From assembly GCA_019454145.1 (NCBI GenBank), contig CP075366.1, positions 1,343,564 to 1,407,563 on the forward strand: DNA of 64,000 nt, read 5' to 3'. Position numbers and translations under genes: made by a program. Origin of the DNA: Fimbriimonadaceae bacterium. Lineage in GTDB: Bacteria; Armatimonadota; Fimbriimonadia; Fimbriimonadales; Fimbriimonadaceae. The notes under the pieces were generated by a model. The model worked only from the letters and a program-made list of their open reading frames with translations. It was not told the DNA's origin and made no database searches. Shown here one piece after another: positions 27,198 through 35,596 of the stretch. The first letter of the stretch is position 1. Each line of letters starts with the position of its first letter.

Positions 27198-30100
27198 TTA
27201 GTTCTCCTCCCCAACTGACTCAAGCGGAAGGGCTTCAGCCAGGTATTCGTCGCCATCCCAAACAAGGATCGTCTCTGTTTCAACGTACAAATCCTCTTCA
27301 AACGGCTCTGAACGCGTTTCTCTACGCTTGAGCCCGTCGCCTGAATAAGTGTACGACATTTTAACGCCAGTCGAGTCATGCTGGCTCACTTGGCGGTTCT
27401 CCTTGTCGTACGCCATCGTCACAACTCCGTTGAACGCTCCGTCTAACCGCCCGTTGGTAACCAAGAGGTTCCCGTTGGCATCGTAGGTGTTGGTGCAGAG
27501 CACTCCGCTGAACATCATCGTCGTCACTTCGCCGGCAAGGTTGTAGTGCGTCACCCTCGGTCCCATCTCGTTAGAGTTCACGTTGCCAACCTCGTCATAG
27601 CTGTAGGTAAGTGTGAAGTTCCAAGGGCCATTCGCATTCAGTTGGACGATGCGGTCGAGCTCGTCGTAAACCATAGTACGCACGAACGGACCGTTCACCG
27701 TCTGGTCGGCAGTTGGGTTGCCATTGAGGTCGTAGACAAAGGATTCGAACGTGCTCGCGCTGAACGGGTTCACCGCACGGCGTTCCAGCAGGTTCCCCAC
27801 TGCATCGAACGTGTTAGTAACCAACTGACGGCTAGAATACAAAGTAGTCGTTTCTTGGCCCCGCGCGTCGTACATCATAGTCGTGTACTTACCATTGGGC
27901 ATCTGCAATTGAGACATCCGACCATTGACATCGTACGTAAACGTGCGAACTCCGCCATCCGGGTCAGTCAGGGTCTTTCGTTGACCAGCCAGGTCGTAGC
28001 TATACGCCTGAACCAGTGGCCCAGGGTCGGTTTTGCCGATGACCTGCCCGACGCTGTCGTAAGCGTAAGTCGTCACTCCGGTCGAATCCGACATCGTCGT
28101 CAAATTGCCCGTTGAATCGTAGGCAAACGTCACCCGAGTGTTATCTGCGTAATGCCGCCCGATTTCCCGACCGTTAAGATCATAGCTGTAAGTGGTCACA
28201 TCGCCATTCGGGAACTGCCGAGTTTCGGTTTGTCCCGCATCGTCGAAGCCGTAAGTTGTGACCCGACCAATTTGGTTTTCGATGGATTCCATCTGCCCAA
28301 CCGCATCGTATGCCATGGTAATCACTCCTCCGCGAGCATCAGTGATCTTGGTCATTTGACCAACGCTGTCATAACCGTAGGTTGTTCGGTAACCGAGCGC
28401 ATTTTGCATAGCTTTCTGGCGACCAACTTCATCGTAGATGGTGGTAGTTGTGTAACCCCGAGGGTTCTGCAAGGAAGTTTGCTGACCGGCGTTGTCGTAT
28501 CCGAACGTGGTCACCGCTCCCCGAGCATCTATGCTTGTCACAACCTGCGACCTTGCATCGTAGCTTTGGGTGGTTAAGTAACCTAGCTGATCTTGGTACG
28601 CAATTGGTCGCGAAGCGTTATCGTAGATCGTGGTCACCCGGGTTCCATCTGGAGCTTGCTGAGCAATGGTGCGACCTGCGTTGTCGTAAACCGTGGTCGA
28701 AACCCGTCCGAGCGGATCTACCACCGATTCATTTCGTCCCGCACCATCGTAGTTGTAAGTCACAACTGCGCCGTGTGCGTTCTGACTGGTTTTCGCCCGT
28801 CCGGCAAGGTCGTAAGTGTTGGTGCTTACAAATCCACGAGAATCAATCATAGAGACTTGTTGTCCGGCAAGGTCGTAAGCGTAGGTTGTTCGCGCTCCGC
28901 TGGCATCTTGTGATGCCTGAACCCGGTTAGAGTTGCTGGCGTAGATCGTGGTCGAAACCCGGCCCAAAGCGTCCATCGCCGAAACCTGCGCGTTCACATT
29001 GTTATACGTAAACGTGTTGATCTGATCCAGCGCGTTGATCGTGCTCACCACGCGACCGTTGGCATCGTAAGCCGTCGTCGAGCGGTGACCCAGCGCGTTC
29101 TGAACCGCAATTTGACGATCCAAAGCGTCGTACGCAAAGGTTGAGATCGCTCCAACGGCATCCATGCTACTGACCACCCGGTCTTGCACATCGTAGGATG
29201 TGGTCGAAATGTATCCGAGCGGATTCTGCACACCGATCATGCGGCCCATGCCGTCGTAGCTGAACGTCGTGTAGTTACCCAATGGATCAATGGTTGCTTC
29301 ACGGAGTCCATTCACCGCATATACGGTAGTGGTTCGGTTTCCAAGCGGGTCAACTACGGCAATCGTTCGACCAATTTTGTCGCTGACATAAGTGGTGACG
29401 TTGCCAAGCGGATCCATTATAGAAGTTCGCTCATCGAACCGTCCGTAGGTGTAGGTTGTTCGGTTACCCAGCGGGTCTACAACCGCTGATAGCAAGCAGG
29501 TGTCGTAGATGTAACGTGTGGTTTCACCAGCGGCGTTGGTCATGGAGATCAAATGATCTGCCACGTCGTAGGCGTAGGTGGTGACTCGTCCGAGCGGGTC
29601 AGTTTGGGTTTCTCTGCGTCCCAATACATCGTATGTAAAGGATGTCACTGCACCATCTGAATTCTGGCTGGTAAGGGGCTGGCCCAAAGCGTTGTAAGTA
29701 AATGTTGTTAATAATCCTCGCGCATCTTGAACTTCGGAGACTGTCCCGTCACCGTTGTAGGTGTATGAAGTTCGATTGCCCAGCGGGTCAATCACAACAT
29801 GCGGGTTTTGCGTTGAATCATTATAAACAAACACATAATCCTGATTGAGCGCATCAATCACCGTCGTTAGGCGACCAGCCGAATCGTACTGTAACGAAGT
29901 TTTGTTTCCTAAACGGTTGGTTAACGAAGACAGCAACTTCCCAGCAGTGAATTCAACTTGCTCAGTTCCTAGTGGGGTTTGAGCAACTGTCTTTAATCCT
30001 AATGTATCGTAAGTATAAGTCTCTCGATATCCAATTGGATAAATGGTTGCTGTAAGAATATTATTTGCAAATACAGAAGTTGTCTTTGCCCCAAACGGAT

Positions 30101-30932
30101 CAGTAGTCGATGTTTCATGATTCACATGATCATAAGTATAAGTAGTGATTCCTGAACCCATCGCAAGGGTTGTGACTTGACCGTCTCCATTATACGAATA
30201 AGTTGTTCTATACCCTCGAGGATTTTCGATTGTGTGTATTACAGAATAAGCAGCAATAGGAGGATTAGCAGGAATGGTAGTATATGTCCATTGAGTTGTA
30301 CAGCCAGATGGGGCAATCATTTGTTCCAAATTACGCTCGGAGTCGTACTGGAAAGTCCATAATCTTCCGCCCCAATCTTGCACATTGCTTAGCAATGAAA
30401 CCGTTAGCCCACCGGAATAGGAGAAAGTAACAGTATCGCCTGAAGGTGTTGTGATAGCCTTTAGCAAGCCTGATTCACTAGGTACACTACTATATGTAAA
30501 AGTCTGCGTATTGCCGTTAGTGTCAACTAACTTGGTAGGTCGGAAAAGCGTTCCAGAAGACGTTACGTCTTCATACCTAACTGTAGTTCCATTTGGGAAG
30601 TACTCGGTGAAAACTCCTGAATTATAGGAGATCGAGTTCGAAAAGCCGGTTCCATTTGCACCAACGTAATTCTCAACCCCACCAGTTCCTCCTACAGAAG
30701 ATAGTGCAAATGCCCTTAAGTCACCTCGAAAGTATTTTGCATTGCCGGCTGAAAGACGTCTAATTTTTGAAAAGTAGCTCAGGCTTCGCTGTCGTCCGAC
30801 ACCAACCTCGGAGATATCCGGGTTAATGACATAAAAGAATTGAAGATTTAATTTCTCTCCCAAAGCTGGTAGAGAAATTGATAAGAAAGGGGTTACCGTT
30901 GACCCTTTTAGCGATTTTGATCGAATATCCAT
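27198..30932 (-). CDS. RHS/YD-repeat protein, core without C-terminal tip
   Basis: A 1244-aa RHS protein. The N terminus (about residues 1-75) has the entry segment typical of YD shells ('TVTPFLSISLPALGEKLNLQFFYVINP', then 'GVGRQRSLSYFS'), then a few irregular strands and roughly 40 YD repeats of about 21 residues (pattern G-x3-4-T-x-Y-x-Y-D, e.g. 'DPLGNRTTYTYG') from about residue 240 to 1190. It ends 'VWDGDEYLAEALPLESVGEEN'. No signal peptide is visible. The repeats would form a hollow beta cocoon holding the tip. Unlike textbook RHS proteins, the conserved core end and tip are encoded by the next ORF. ATG 30932 lies 14 bp after the stop of a 62-aa ORF. Confidence 0.85.
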   Translation of the reverse strand: MDIRSKSLKGSTVTPFLSISLPALGEKLNLQFFYVINPDISEVGVGRQRSLSYFSKIRRLSAGNAKYFRGDLRAFALSSVGGTGGVENYVGANGTGFSNSISYNSGVFTEYFPNGTTVRYEDVTSSGTLFRPTKLVDTNGNTQTFTYSSVPSESGLLKAITTPSGDTVTFSYSGGLTVSLLSNVQDWGGRLWTFQYDSERNLEQMIAPSGCTTQWTYTTIPANPPIAAYSVIHTIENPRGYRTTYSYNGDGQVTTLAMGSGITTYTYDHVNHETSTTDPFGAKTTSVFANNILTATIYPIGYRETYTYDTLGLKTVAQTPLGTEQVEFTAGKLLSSLTNRLGNKTSLQYDSAGRLTTVIDALNQDYVFVYNDSTQNPHVVIDPLGNRTSYTYNGDGTVSEVQDARGLLTTFTYNALGQPLTSQNSDGAVTSFTYDVLGRRETQTDPLGRVTTYAYDVADHLISMTNAAGETTRYIYDTCLLSAVVDPLGNRTTYTYGRFDERTSIMDPLGNVTTYVSDKIGRTIAVVDPLGNRTTTVYAVNGLREATIDPLGNYTTFSYDGMGRMIGVQNPLGYISTTSYDVQDRVVSSMDAVGAISTFAYDALDRQIAVQNALGHRSTTAYDANGRVVSTINALDQINTFTYNNVNAQVSAMDALGRVSTTIYASNSNRVQASQDASGARTTYAYDLAGQQVSMIDSRGFVSTNTYDLAGRAKTSQNAHGAVVTYNYDGAGRNESVVDPLGRVSTTVYDNAGRTIAQQAPDGTRVTTIYDNASRPIAYQDQLGYLTTQSYDARSQVVTSIDARGAVTTFGYDNAGQQTSLQNPRGYTTTTIYDEVGRQKAMQNALGYRTTYGYDSVGQMTKITDARGGVITMAYDAVGQMESIENQIGRVTTYGFDDAGQTETRQFPNGDVTTYSYDLNGREIGRHYADNTRVTFAYDSTGNLTTMSDSTGVTTYAYDSVGQVIGKTDPGPLVQAYSYDLAGQRKTLTDPDGGVRTFTYDVNGRMSQLQMPNGKYTTMMYDARGQETTTLYSSRQLVTNTFDAVGNLLERRAVNPFSASTFESFVYDLNGNPTADQTVNGPFVRTMVYDELDRIVQLNANGPWNFTLTYSYDEVGNVNSNEMGPRVTHYNLAGEVTTMMFSGVLCTNTYDANGNLLVTNGRLDGAFNGVVTMAYDKENRQVSQHDSTGVKMSYTYSGDGLKRRETRSEPFEEDLYVETETILVWDGDEYLAEALPLESVGEEN
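27950..28034. repeat. 85-bp exact repeat shared with orphan 1 (copy in main RHS gene)
   Basis: Identical to 25603-25687. Exact conservation amid diverged flanks points to recent duplication or gene conversion between expressed and orphan modules. Confidence 0.9.
28100..30200 (-). repeat. Tandem YD-repeat coding region of the RHS gene
   Basis: Units of about 63 bp (21 codons) repeat throughout with recurring blocks such as 'tcgtaggcgtaggttgt' and 'cccagcgggtc'. This is protein-level repetition, not CRISPR: units lack constant direct repeats with variable spacers. Boundaries are approximate. Confidence 0.75.
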
Positions 30933-30946
30933 ATTTTTTTACTGTT

Positions 30947-31135
30947 TTAGGGGTCAGTGCTGAGGCACAAACTGTTTGGGTACGGGCTGCCATCTGGCAA
31001 TGATTGTCCCTGATCAGAATCACAGAGGCCACTACTGCCCGAAAGAGTCGGGTGACAATCGCAATCGCGAGGACAGGTCAATGGTAAACCTGCGTTACCC
31101 ATTGGAATTAACGGTAAAAAGTTGAAAGGACTCAT
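30947..31135 (-). CDS. 62-aa Cys-rich ORF between the IscU-like and RHS genes
   Basis: ATG 31135 overlaps the TGA of the IscU-like gene (ATGA), and the stop lies 14 bp before the RHS start, so it sits exactly in register in the operon. It is Pro/Ser/Gly-rich with five cysteines (TCPRDCDCH cluster, then LCD and LCL) and a Met/Leu/Pro-rich N terminus that is only weakly signal-like. It may be a small structural partner of the RHS protein or a modified peptide. No family recognised; chance ORF is not excluded, but position argues against it. Confidence 0.5.
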   Translation of the reverse strand: MSPFNFLPLIPMGNAGLPLTCPRDCDCHPTLSGSSGLCDSDQGQSLPDGSPYPNSLCLSTDP

Positions 31136-31518
31136 AAAGTTTGTTCTCGAATAAAAAAGTCTGATTTAAATGCGTCGTGGAGGCTACCAAGCACAAAAGC
31201 CGGAATTCCTTCCTTGCCCTCGGCGGGTTCCCCTAGAAGTTTGGTCAAGATATCTGGAGTAATTTCGCGAATAGCAGCGCAATTTCGACCAGCAAGGAAT
31301 CTGCCCAGGAGTTCACAACAGGCCATGGATGTAGGGCATCCGTTACACCTATATCCAATTTCCTTAATCGTTCCCTCGCTCACTTTAAATTCCATCACTA
31401 CGTAGTCTCCTGCGCCTTCGTCGCCTGCATATCCAATGTGAGTAGGAGCCGCTATTTTGCGATTACTTCGCCTATCCCGCAATAGATTCATAGCTAGTTC
31501 AGAAAAACCAGATGTCAT
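31132..31518 (-). CDS. IscU/NifU-N-like protein with altered cluster ligands
   Basis: A 128-aa protein with the fold signature of the Fe-S scaffold IscU: 'HIGYAGDEGAGDYVVMEFKVSEGTIKEIGYRCNGCPTSMACCELLGRFLAGR', then 'ITPDILTKLLGEP' and a C-terminal helix. Of the three cluster cysteines of IscU, the first (CGD) reads GAGD and the third (the HCS site) reads GIPAF. Only the central RCNGCP--ACC region keeps Cys. It is therefore unlikely to be a standard Fe-S scaffold. ATG 31518 has AAGGA nine bases upstream. It lies 27 bp after the glycosyltransferase gene and overlaps the next ORF by ATGA. Confidence 0.7.
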   Translation of the reverse strand: MTSGFSELAMNLLRDRRSNRKIAAPTHIGYAGDEGAGDYVVMEFKVSEGTIKEIGYRCNGCPTSMACCELLGRFLAGRNCAAIREITPDILTKLLGEPAEGKEGIPAFVLGSLHDAFKSDFFIREQTL

Positions 31519-31545
31519 TTGATACACTTCCTTTTATGAGGTCGT

Positions 31546-34500
31546 TTAACAGCCGCATAAATTAATTTCTTCCTTTTGCTTAATGTCATAGTTACTTCCA
31601 TTAGATTTCATCTTTAACTTTTCCAGATACATCTTCGCCCCAGAATGATTTGGGTTTAATCTTAATGCCTCCTCAAAAAAGGCCGATGCTGATGCACAGT
31701 CATTGTTATTTGCGGCTGTGACACCCATAAAGAAACTTGCATCTGGAATACCTGCTTTGCACAACTCAAAAAGAATGGGCTCCGCTTCATCAAGACGACC
31801 TCGCTCCAAAAGACACTTTGATAAAAGTATTCCAATCCCCTTGTCGTGAGGATTCATTGCTTGCTTTTGACTTAAAACAGATGGAGCGTCTGCGCCCTGC
31901 GCATTGAGAAGCCTTAACAGAAGCGATCCCCAAAACTCACCCCGGTTGTCTTTAACTTCTACAAGAGAAACTACTTCTTCACCGACGATGAAGTCACGTC
32001 GCTTGAGTGCAGAATCAAATAAAACTTCAGCGGGTTCGGCATACGCACTACCAGATTCAACCGCCTTGATAAGATAATGCCGCATAGCAGCATAGTCGCC
32101 AAGTTCTTTACAGCAGACACCTAAATTAAAGTGCTTTTTGTAATTCTGTATTCCCGTATCAAAGCTTGCAAAGTGTCGAGGAGTTCCTTCGGGAATCCTC
32201 TCAAGGTCAAGTCGAGCTTCTCCATATCGACCAGCATTCATGAAGCTAACACCACGCAAAAACAGTAACTCTGGGTCATCGCTGTAGTGCCGCAAACCAT
32301 CACTTAAAACAGTGACGCTATCTTGCTGGAGTCCAATAGCTCGCAATGAAGCGGATAGCAACGCAAATACCTTCCGAACATGAGATTCCTCTGGAATGGA
32401 AACATCAAGACACTTGCGAAACCAATCTATCGCCTCTGCATGGTCTCCGTTGTAGTGAGCAGTCATTCCAAGATTGAACAGAACAAATGGATGGTTTGGC
32501 CTGTCCTGTAAATCTAAGAGCAGAAGCTTAGAATCTCTTTTCTTCTTTTTAGCCTGACCAACTTCACTTGTGTCGTATCCACTGTGAAGAACAACCGCAT
32601 TGATTCGCTGAATCTCACAACCATGCTTGCGCAGAGAGCCAAGAATCTGCTCGTGAATGCGGCCTTCAAATTCTAAACCTGGCAGATTGCGGAATAGCTT
32701 CACGTGATCAACCCTTGTGCCTTGCCCGTCGGGGCCGTCTACAAATTGCACAGGAACAACAAAGCCATGCACATGATCTGGAGCATGAATAGCCGCCTGA
32801 AGAATTTGCTCTGCCGTTTCAATGGGCAGTGTGTCATCAGCATCTAGCCAAAAAATCCATTTGCCCTTTGCGTACTTCAAACTTTCGTTGCGGGCTTGAG
32901 CAAAGCTGTCTGGCCACTCAATATCATAAACTTCGGCTCCATGCTCCTTAGCAATCTCAACCGTTCGGTCAGTTGAACCGGTGTCAACGATAATCTTCTG
33001 ACTAAAAACATCTGCTACAGAGGAAAGGCAACTATCAAGAACCCTTTCTTCATCCCGAACGATCATGCAAAGGCTTATATCTGCTTCTTTGGCTAACCTG
33101 CAAATTCGATCACGAATAGCCTCTGGATGGCGATCTTGATTAAAGTGGATAGGCTCTCTGCGCTCACCTGGAAGATGGCTTGCATAACCGTCCCGCACTA
33201 ATTTTAAATGGCGATCCAAGAATATCTTTTCGTTTTGTCTTAAAAGCACTGCAGGATTCAATTCTAATCTCTGCAAAGACTGCGAGCCTTTGTGGTGAAT
33301 ATAACTACGAGAACTCAACACCAATCGCTTTCCAGATTCCTGAATACGGAAGCTGAGTTCATTATCCTCAAACATTCCTTTGCCATATTCAGTTGAAAAT
33401 CCACCCAGATCTTTCATGAATTCCGTCCGCATCGCTAGGCAAAGACCGACTAGCATAGAAACATCCTCATCTTCAGCCGAACGGTTTGCAAAGTCATTCG
33501 CAAAAAGGTCGACACCTTGAAGAGTGCTGTACGTAGGTTCAACTTTTTGGAAATATGCGACATTGTTTGAGCAAGGAGCAGTCGCTCCAATATCACTCGA
33601 CTTTTCCAAACTTTCAACCAAACGGATAAGCCCGGCTCGTGGAATCAAAGTATCGCTGTTAAGAAAAATAACCACCTTGCTTTCAACTAATTTCAGACCT
33701 GTATTGCAAGCGGCAGCAAAACCTACATTCTCCGAGTGAGAGATGAGATGCACGAAATCGAATTCCAGTGCCCGCTCTGCTGCATCATCAGAACCAGCAT
33801 CATCCACTACAATAACTCTTTCAAACAAATCTCTGCTTTCCTCAAGACTTCGCAGGCATTCAAAAATGTCATCGCCTCCGCCATACAGCGGGATAACGAT
33901 CTCTACAGTTGGCCGACTTTCTAGGGGTGGGCATTCGTAAATATCTCTGCCAGAGTCAACATCAGCGAGCAAAGCCGGACAATCAATTCGCTCAATCATG
34001 TGGAATGCATTGGGATGAGTGGGATGTAGGTCACGAATCGTTGGATCAGCATCCCAACCTAGCCACTTTTCTTGCCACCAACCATCAACAAGCTCATCCT
34101 TGTGCCCCCAAGTAGAAATCTTTTTATGGATGCGCTCATCCGAACCCACATAAGAAAGATGGTGGAGAAGCCCGTGATCTCTAGAAAGCACAAGCATCTT
34201 CCCGCCTGAGTACTCTCGAATATATTCATGTGAGCACTCCTGGGCATTGAGCATAAGAATTGGTGCCAATTGTTCAGGAGGGGATACAATATGGCTTGTC
34301 GTCTTCCAATAGGTCTGCATTCGCACACGAACAATATCCGCAATATCAGACTCCGCTATTTCAGCTAAATTACGGAGTAACTCGGGTTCGGGAATCTCAT
34401 CGCTATCCGGGATGAAAAAGTGCTTGACCCCATTTTCTTGCATCGCAAGTAATACTGCCTGACGGTGCGAACTTTCATCTACCCAATCTCCTAAAACAAC

Positions 34501-34677
34501 CGTTGCGCCAGATTCCAAGGCCATTTTTTCGGATAACTGCCAGTCGCCAATATCCCCCGACCAAGGCAGCCGGCTGACAAACACAAAGACTTCTCCATGT
34601 GGTTGAAACGCCTTGATGACTTCGCTCAAAAACTGGTTGTCATCGTGAATGCAGATAGCAGAGGGGATTTGCTTCAT
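31546..34677 (-). CDS. Triple glycosyltransferase-domain protein with TPR repeats
   Basis: A 1043-aa cytosolic protein. Domain 1 (about residues 1-240) is a GT-A-like domain with DSDE at 91-94. Domain 2 (about 257-500) is a GT2 domain ('VEIVIPLYGGGDDIFECLRSLEES', 'VDDAGSDD', 'NSDT' at 340-343, 'GKGMFEDNELSFRI'). Domain 3 (about 534-690) is a second GT2 of the DUF-like TPR-linked class ('LCMIVRDEERVLDSCL', 'DTGSTDRTVEIA', 'LDADDTLP' near 611). Then come several TPRs to the C terminus, which ends NLCGC. Start ATG 34677 has AAGGA upstream; the longer frame begins with TTG and is rejected. TPR-GT fusions often glycosylate proteins; as first gene of the RHS operon it may decorate the RHS fibre (inference). 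Confidence 0.8.
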   Translation of the reverse strand: MKQIPSAICIHDDNQFLSEVIKAFQPHGEVFVFVSRLPWSGDIGDWQLSEKMALESGATVVLGDWVDESSHRQAVLLAMQENGVKHFFIPDSDEIPEPELLRNLAEIAESDIADIVRVRMQTYWKTTSHIVSPPEQLAPILMLNAQECSHEYIREYSGGKMLVLSRDHGLLHHLSYVGSDERIHKKISTWGHKDELVDGWWQEKWLGWDADPTIRDLHPTHPNAFHMIERIDCPALLADVDSGRDIYECPPLESRPTVEIVIPLYGGGDDIFECLRSLEESRDLFERVIVVDDAGSDDAAERALEFDFVHLISHSENVGFAAACNTGLKLVESKVVIFLNSDTLIPRAGLIRLVESLEKSSDIGATAPCSNNVAYFQKVEPTYSTLQGVDLFANDFANRSAEDEDVSMLVGLCLAMRTEFMKDLGGFSTEYGKGMFEDNELSFRIQESGKRLVLSSRSYIHHKGSQSLQRLELNPAVLLRQNEKIFLDRHLKLVRDGYASHLPGERREPIHFNQDRHPEAIRDRICRLAKEADISLCMIVRDEERVLDSCLSSVADVFSQKIIVDTGSTDRTVEIAKEHGAEVYDIEWPDSFAQARNESLKYAKGKWIFWLDADDTLPIETAEQILQAAIHAPDHVHGFVVPVQFVDGPDGQGTRVDHVKLFRNLPGLEFEGRIHEQILGSLRKHGCEIQRINAVVLHSGYDTSEVGQAKKKKRDSKLLLLDLQDRPNHPFVLFNLGMTAHYNGDHAEAIDWFRKCLDVSIPEESHVRKVFALLSASLRAIGLQQDSVTVLSDGLRHYSDDPELLFLRGVSFMNAGRYGEARLDLERIPEGTPRHFASFDTGIQNYKKHFNLGVCCKELGDYAAMRHYLIKAVESGSAYAEPAEVLFDSALKRRDFIVGEEVVSLVEVKDNRGEFWGSLLLRLLNAQGADAPSVLSQKQAMNPHDKGIGILLSKCLLERGRLDEAEPILFELCKAGIPDASFFMGVTAANNNDCASASAFFEEALRLNPNHSGAKMYLEKLKMKSNGSNYDIKQKEEINLCGC

Positions 34678-34777
34678 AAAATGTTTATCCTTGTGGAGTA
34701 AGAGATAAATCTTCAAAATCTGCTTAAAAAGTTACAGGTCAACAAAAAAGTCGGCTAAGTGTTTAGGTTTAACTTCA

Positions 34778-35500
34778 ATGGAACACCCCTCATTTCGCCA
34801 CTCAGGCAAACTCGGTGATGCTATTTATAGCCTCGCCGGCGTTCAAACTTTTGGTTTATCAGATTTCTATCTTGCCTGTGGGTCGCACATTAGTAAAGCA
34901 GTTGGAGAGCTACTACTGCCTCTGCTCAATGAGCAACCATATATTCGATCAGCAAAAATCTGGAATGGCGAGCATTATGAATACAACCTCGACGAATTCC
35001 GGAAATTTGGTCTTGGATACAACCTTGCCGATGCCCATCTCATTCCGTTAGGTTTGCGACCATCGTGCCGCGACAATGCTTGGCTAACCGTGCCCAAAAC
35101 GCTTTCGATTGAAAATCGACCAGTCGTGTTTGCCCGATCAAAAGACTACCGAGGCATTGATGGTTTCTGGGAAACCGTTTATTCAGAATTCGGTTCGCAG
35201 GCAATCTTCATTGGCACGAATCAGGAATATGCTGATTTCATTCAAGTAGTAGGGGATATTCCGCACATCCAAACTGGAAACATGCTACAAGTAGCCGAAG
35301 TACTTGCTGGCTCCAAGCTATTCGTCGGAAATCAGAGTTGTCCATTAGCCATTGCCGAAGGTCAGAAACAACCACTTATTCAAGAAGTCTGTTTAAGGAA
35401 CCCTAACTGCATTTTCTTTCGCGAAACCTGCTATCCAATCACGGCTACTACACAATTTGTAGCCGTTATGAATGAAATTCGAGATAGGGATTTACTTTGA
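34778..35500 (+). CDS. GT-B/GT9-like glycosyltransferase or related protein
   Basis: A 240-aa protein whose opening 'FRHSGKLGDAIYSLAGVQTFG' matches the acceptor-side loop of heptosyltransferase-like GT9 enzymes, and whose C-terminal half has a plausible nucleotide-binding end ('VAEVLAGSKLFVGNQSCPLAIAEGQKQPLIQEV'). It is shorter than typical GT9 (about 330 aa). It diverges from the triple-GT gene with 100 bp between the starts, suggesting joint regulation and a shared glycosylation task. Sugar and acceptor unknown. Confidence 0.65.
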   Translation: MEHPSFRHSGKLGDAIYSLAGVQTFGLSDFYLACGSHISKAVGELLLPLLNEQPYIRSAKIWNGEHYEYNLDEFRKFGLGYNLADAHLIPLGLRPSCRDNAWLTVPKTLSIENRPVVFARSKDYRGIDGFWETVYSEFGSQAIFIGTNQEYADFIQVVGDIPHIQTGNMLQVAEVLAGSKLFVGNQSCPLAIAEGQKQPLIQEVCLRNPNCIFFRETCYPITATTQFVAVMNEIRDRDLL

Positions 35501-35596
35501 GTACTACTGAGTCCATTTCAGACTTACTTAACTCTAGCTATTACCAGTGGTAAGAAAGTTGCGAAACGCGACCTGGAATCTCCACCACGAACTATT

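Noticed and set aside
27180-27210. Stop between RHS core and tail as a sequencing error or frameshift
   Set aside because: The same break with a ribosome site and restart ATG occurs in three copies with different base sequence and different relative frames.
27546-28852. Plus-strand ORFs antisense to the RHS gene (60-190 codons)
   Set aside because: Shadow frames of the YD repeats: their His/Val/Arg-rich translation repeats with the same period as the RHS codons.
27460-30300. Regular repetition resembling a CRISPR array
   Set aside because: The period of about 63 bp follows YD-repeat codons in one long ORF. There are no constant repeats separated by unique spacers, and no cas genes nearby.
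23350-35500. Integrated mobile element or prophage
   Set aside because: No integrase, transposase, terminal inverted repeats or duplicated tRNA end (attachment site) near the tRNA-Ala gene could be seen, although the locus starts just beyond that tRNA.
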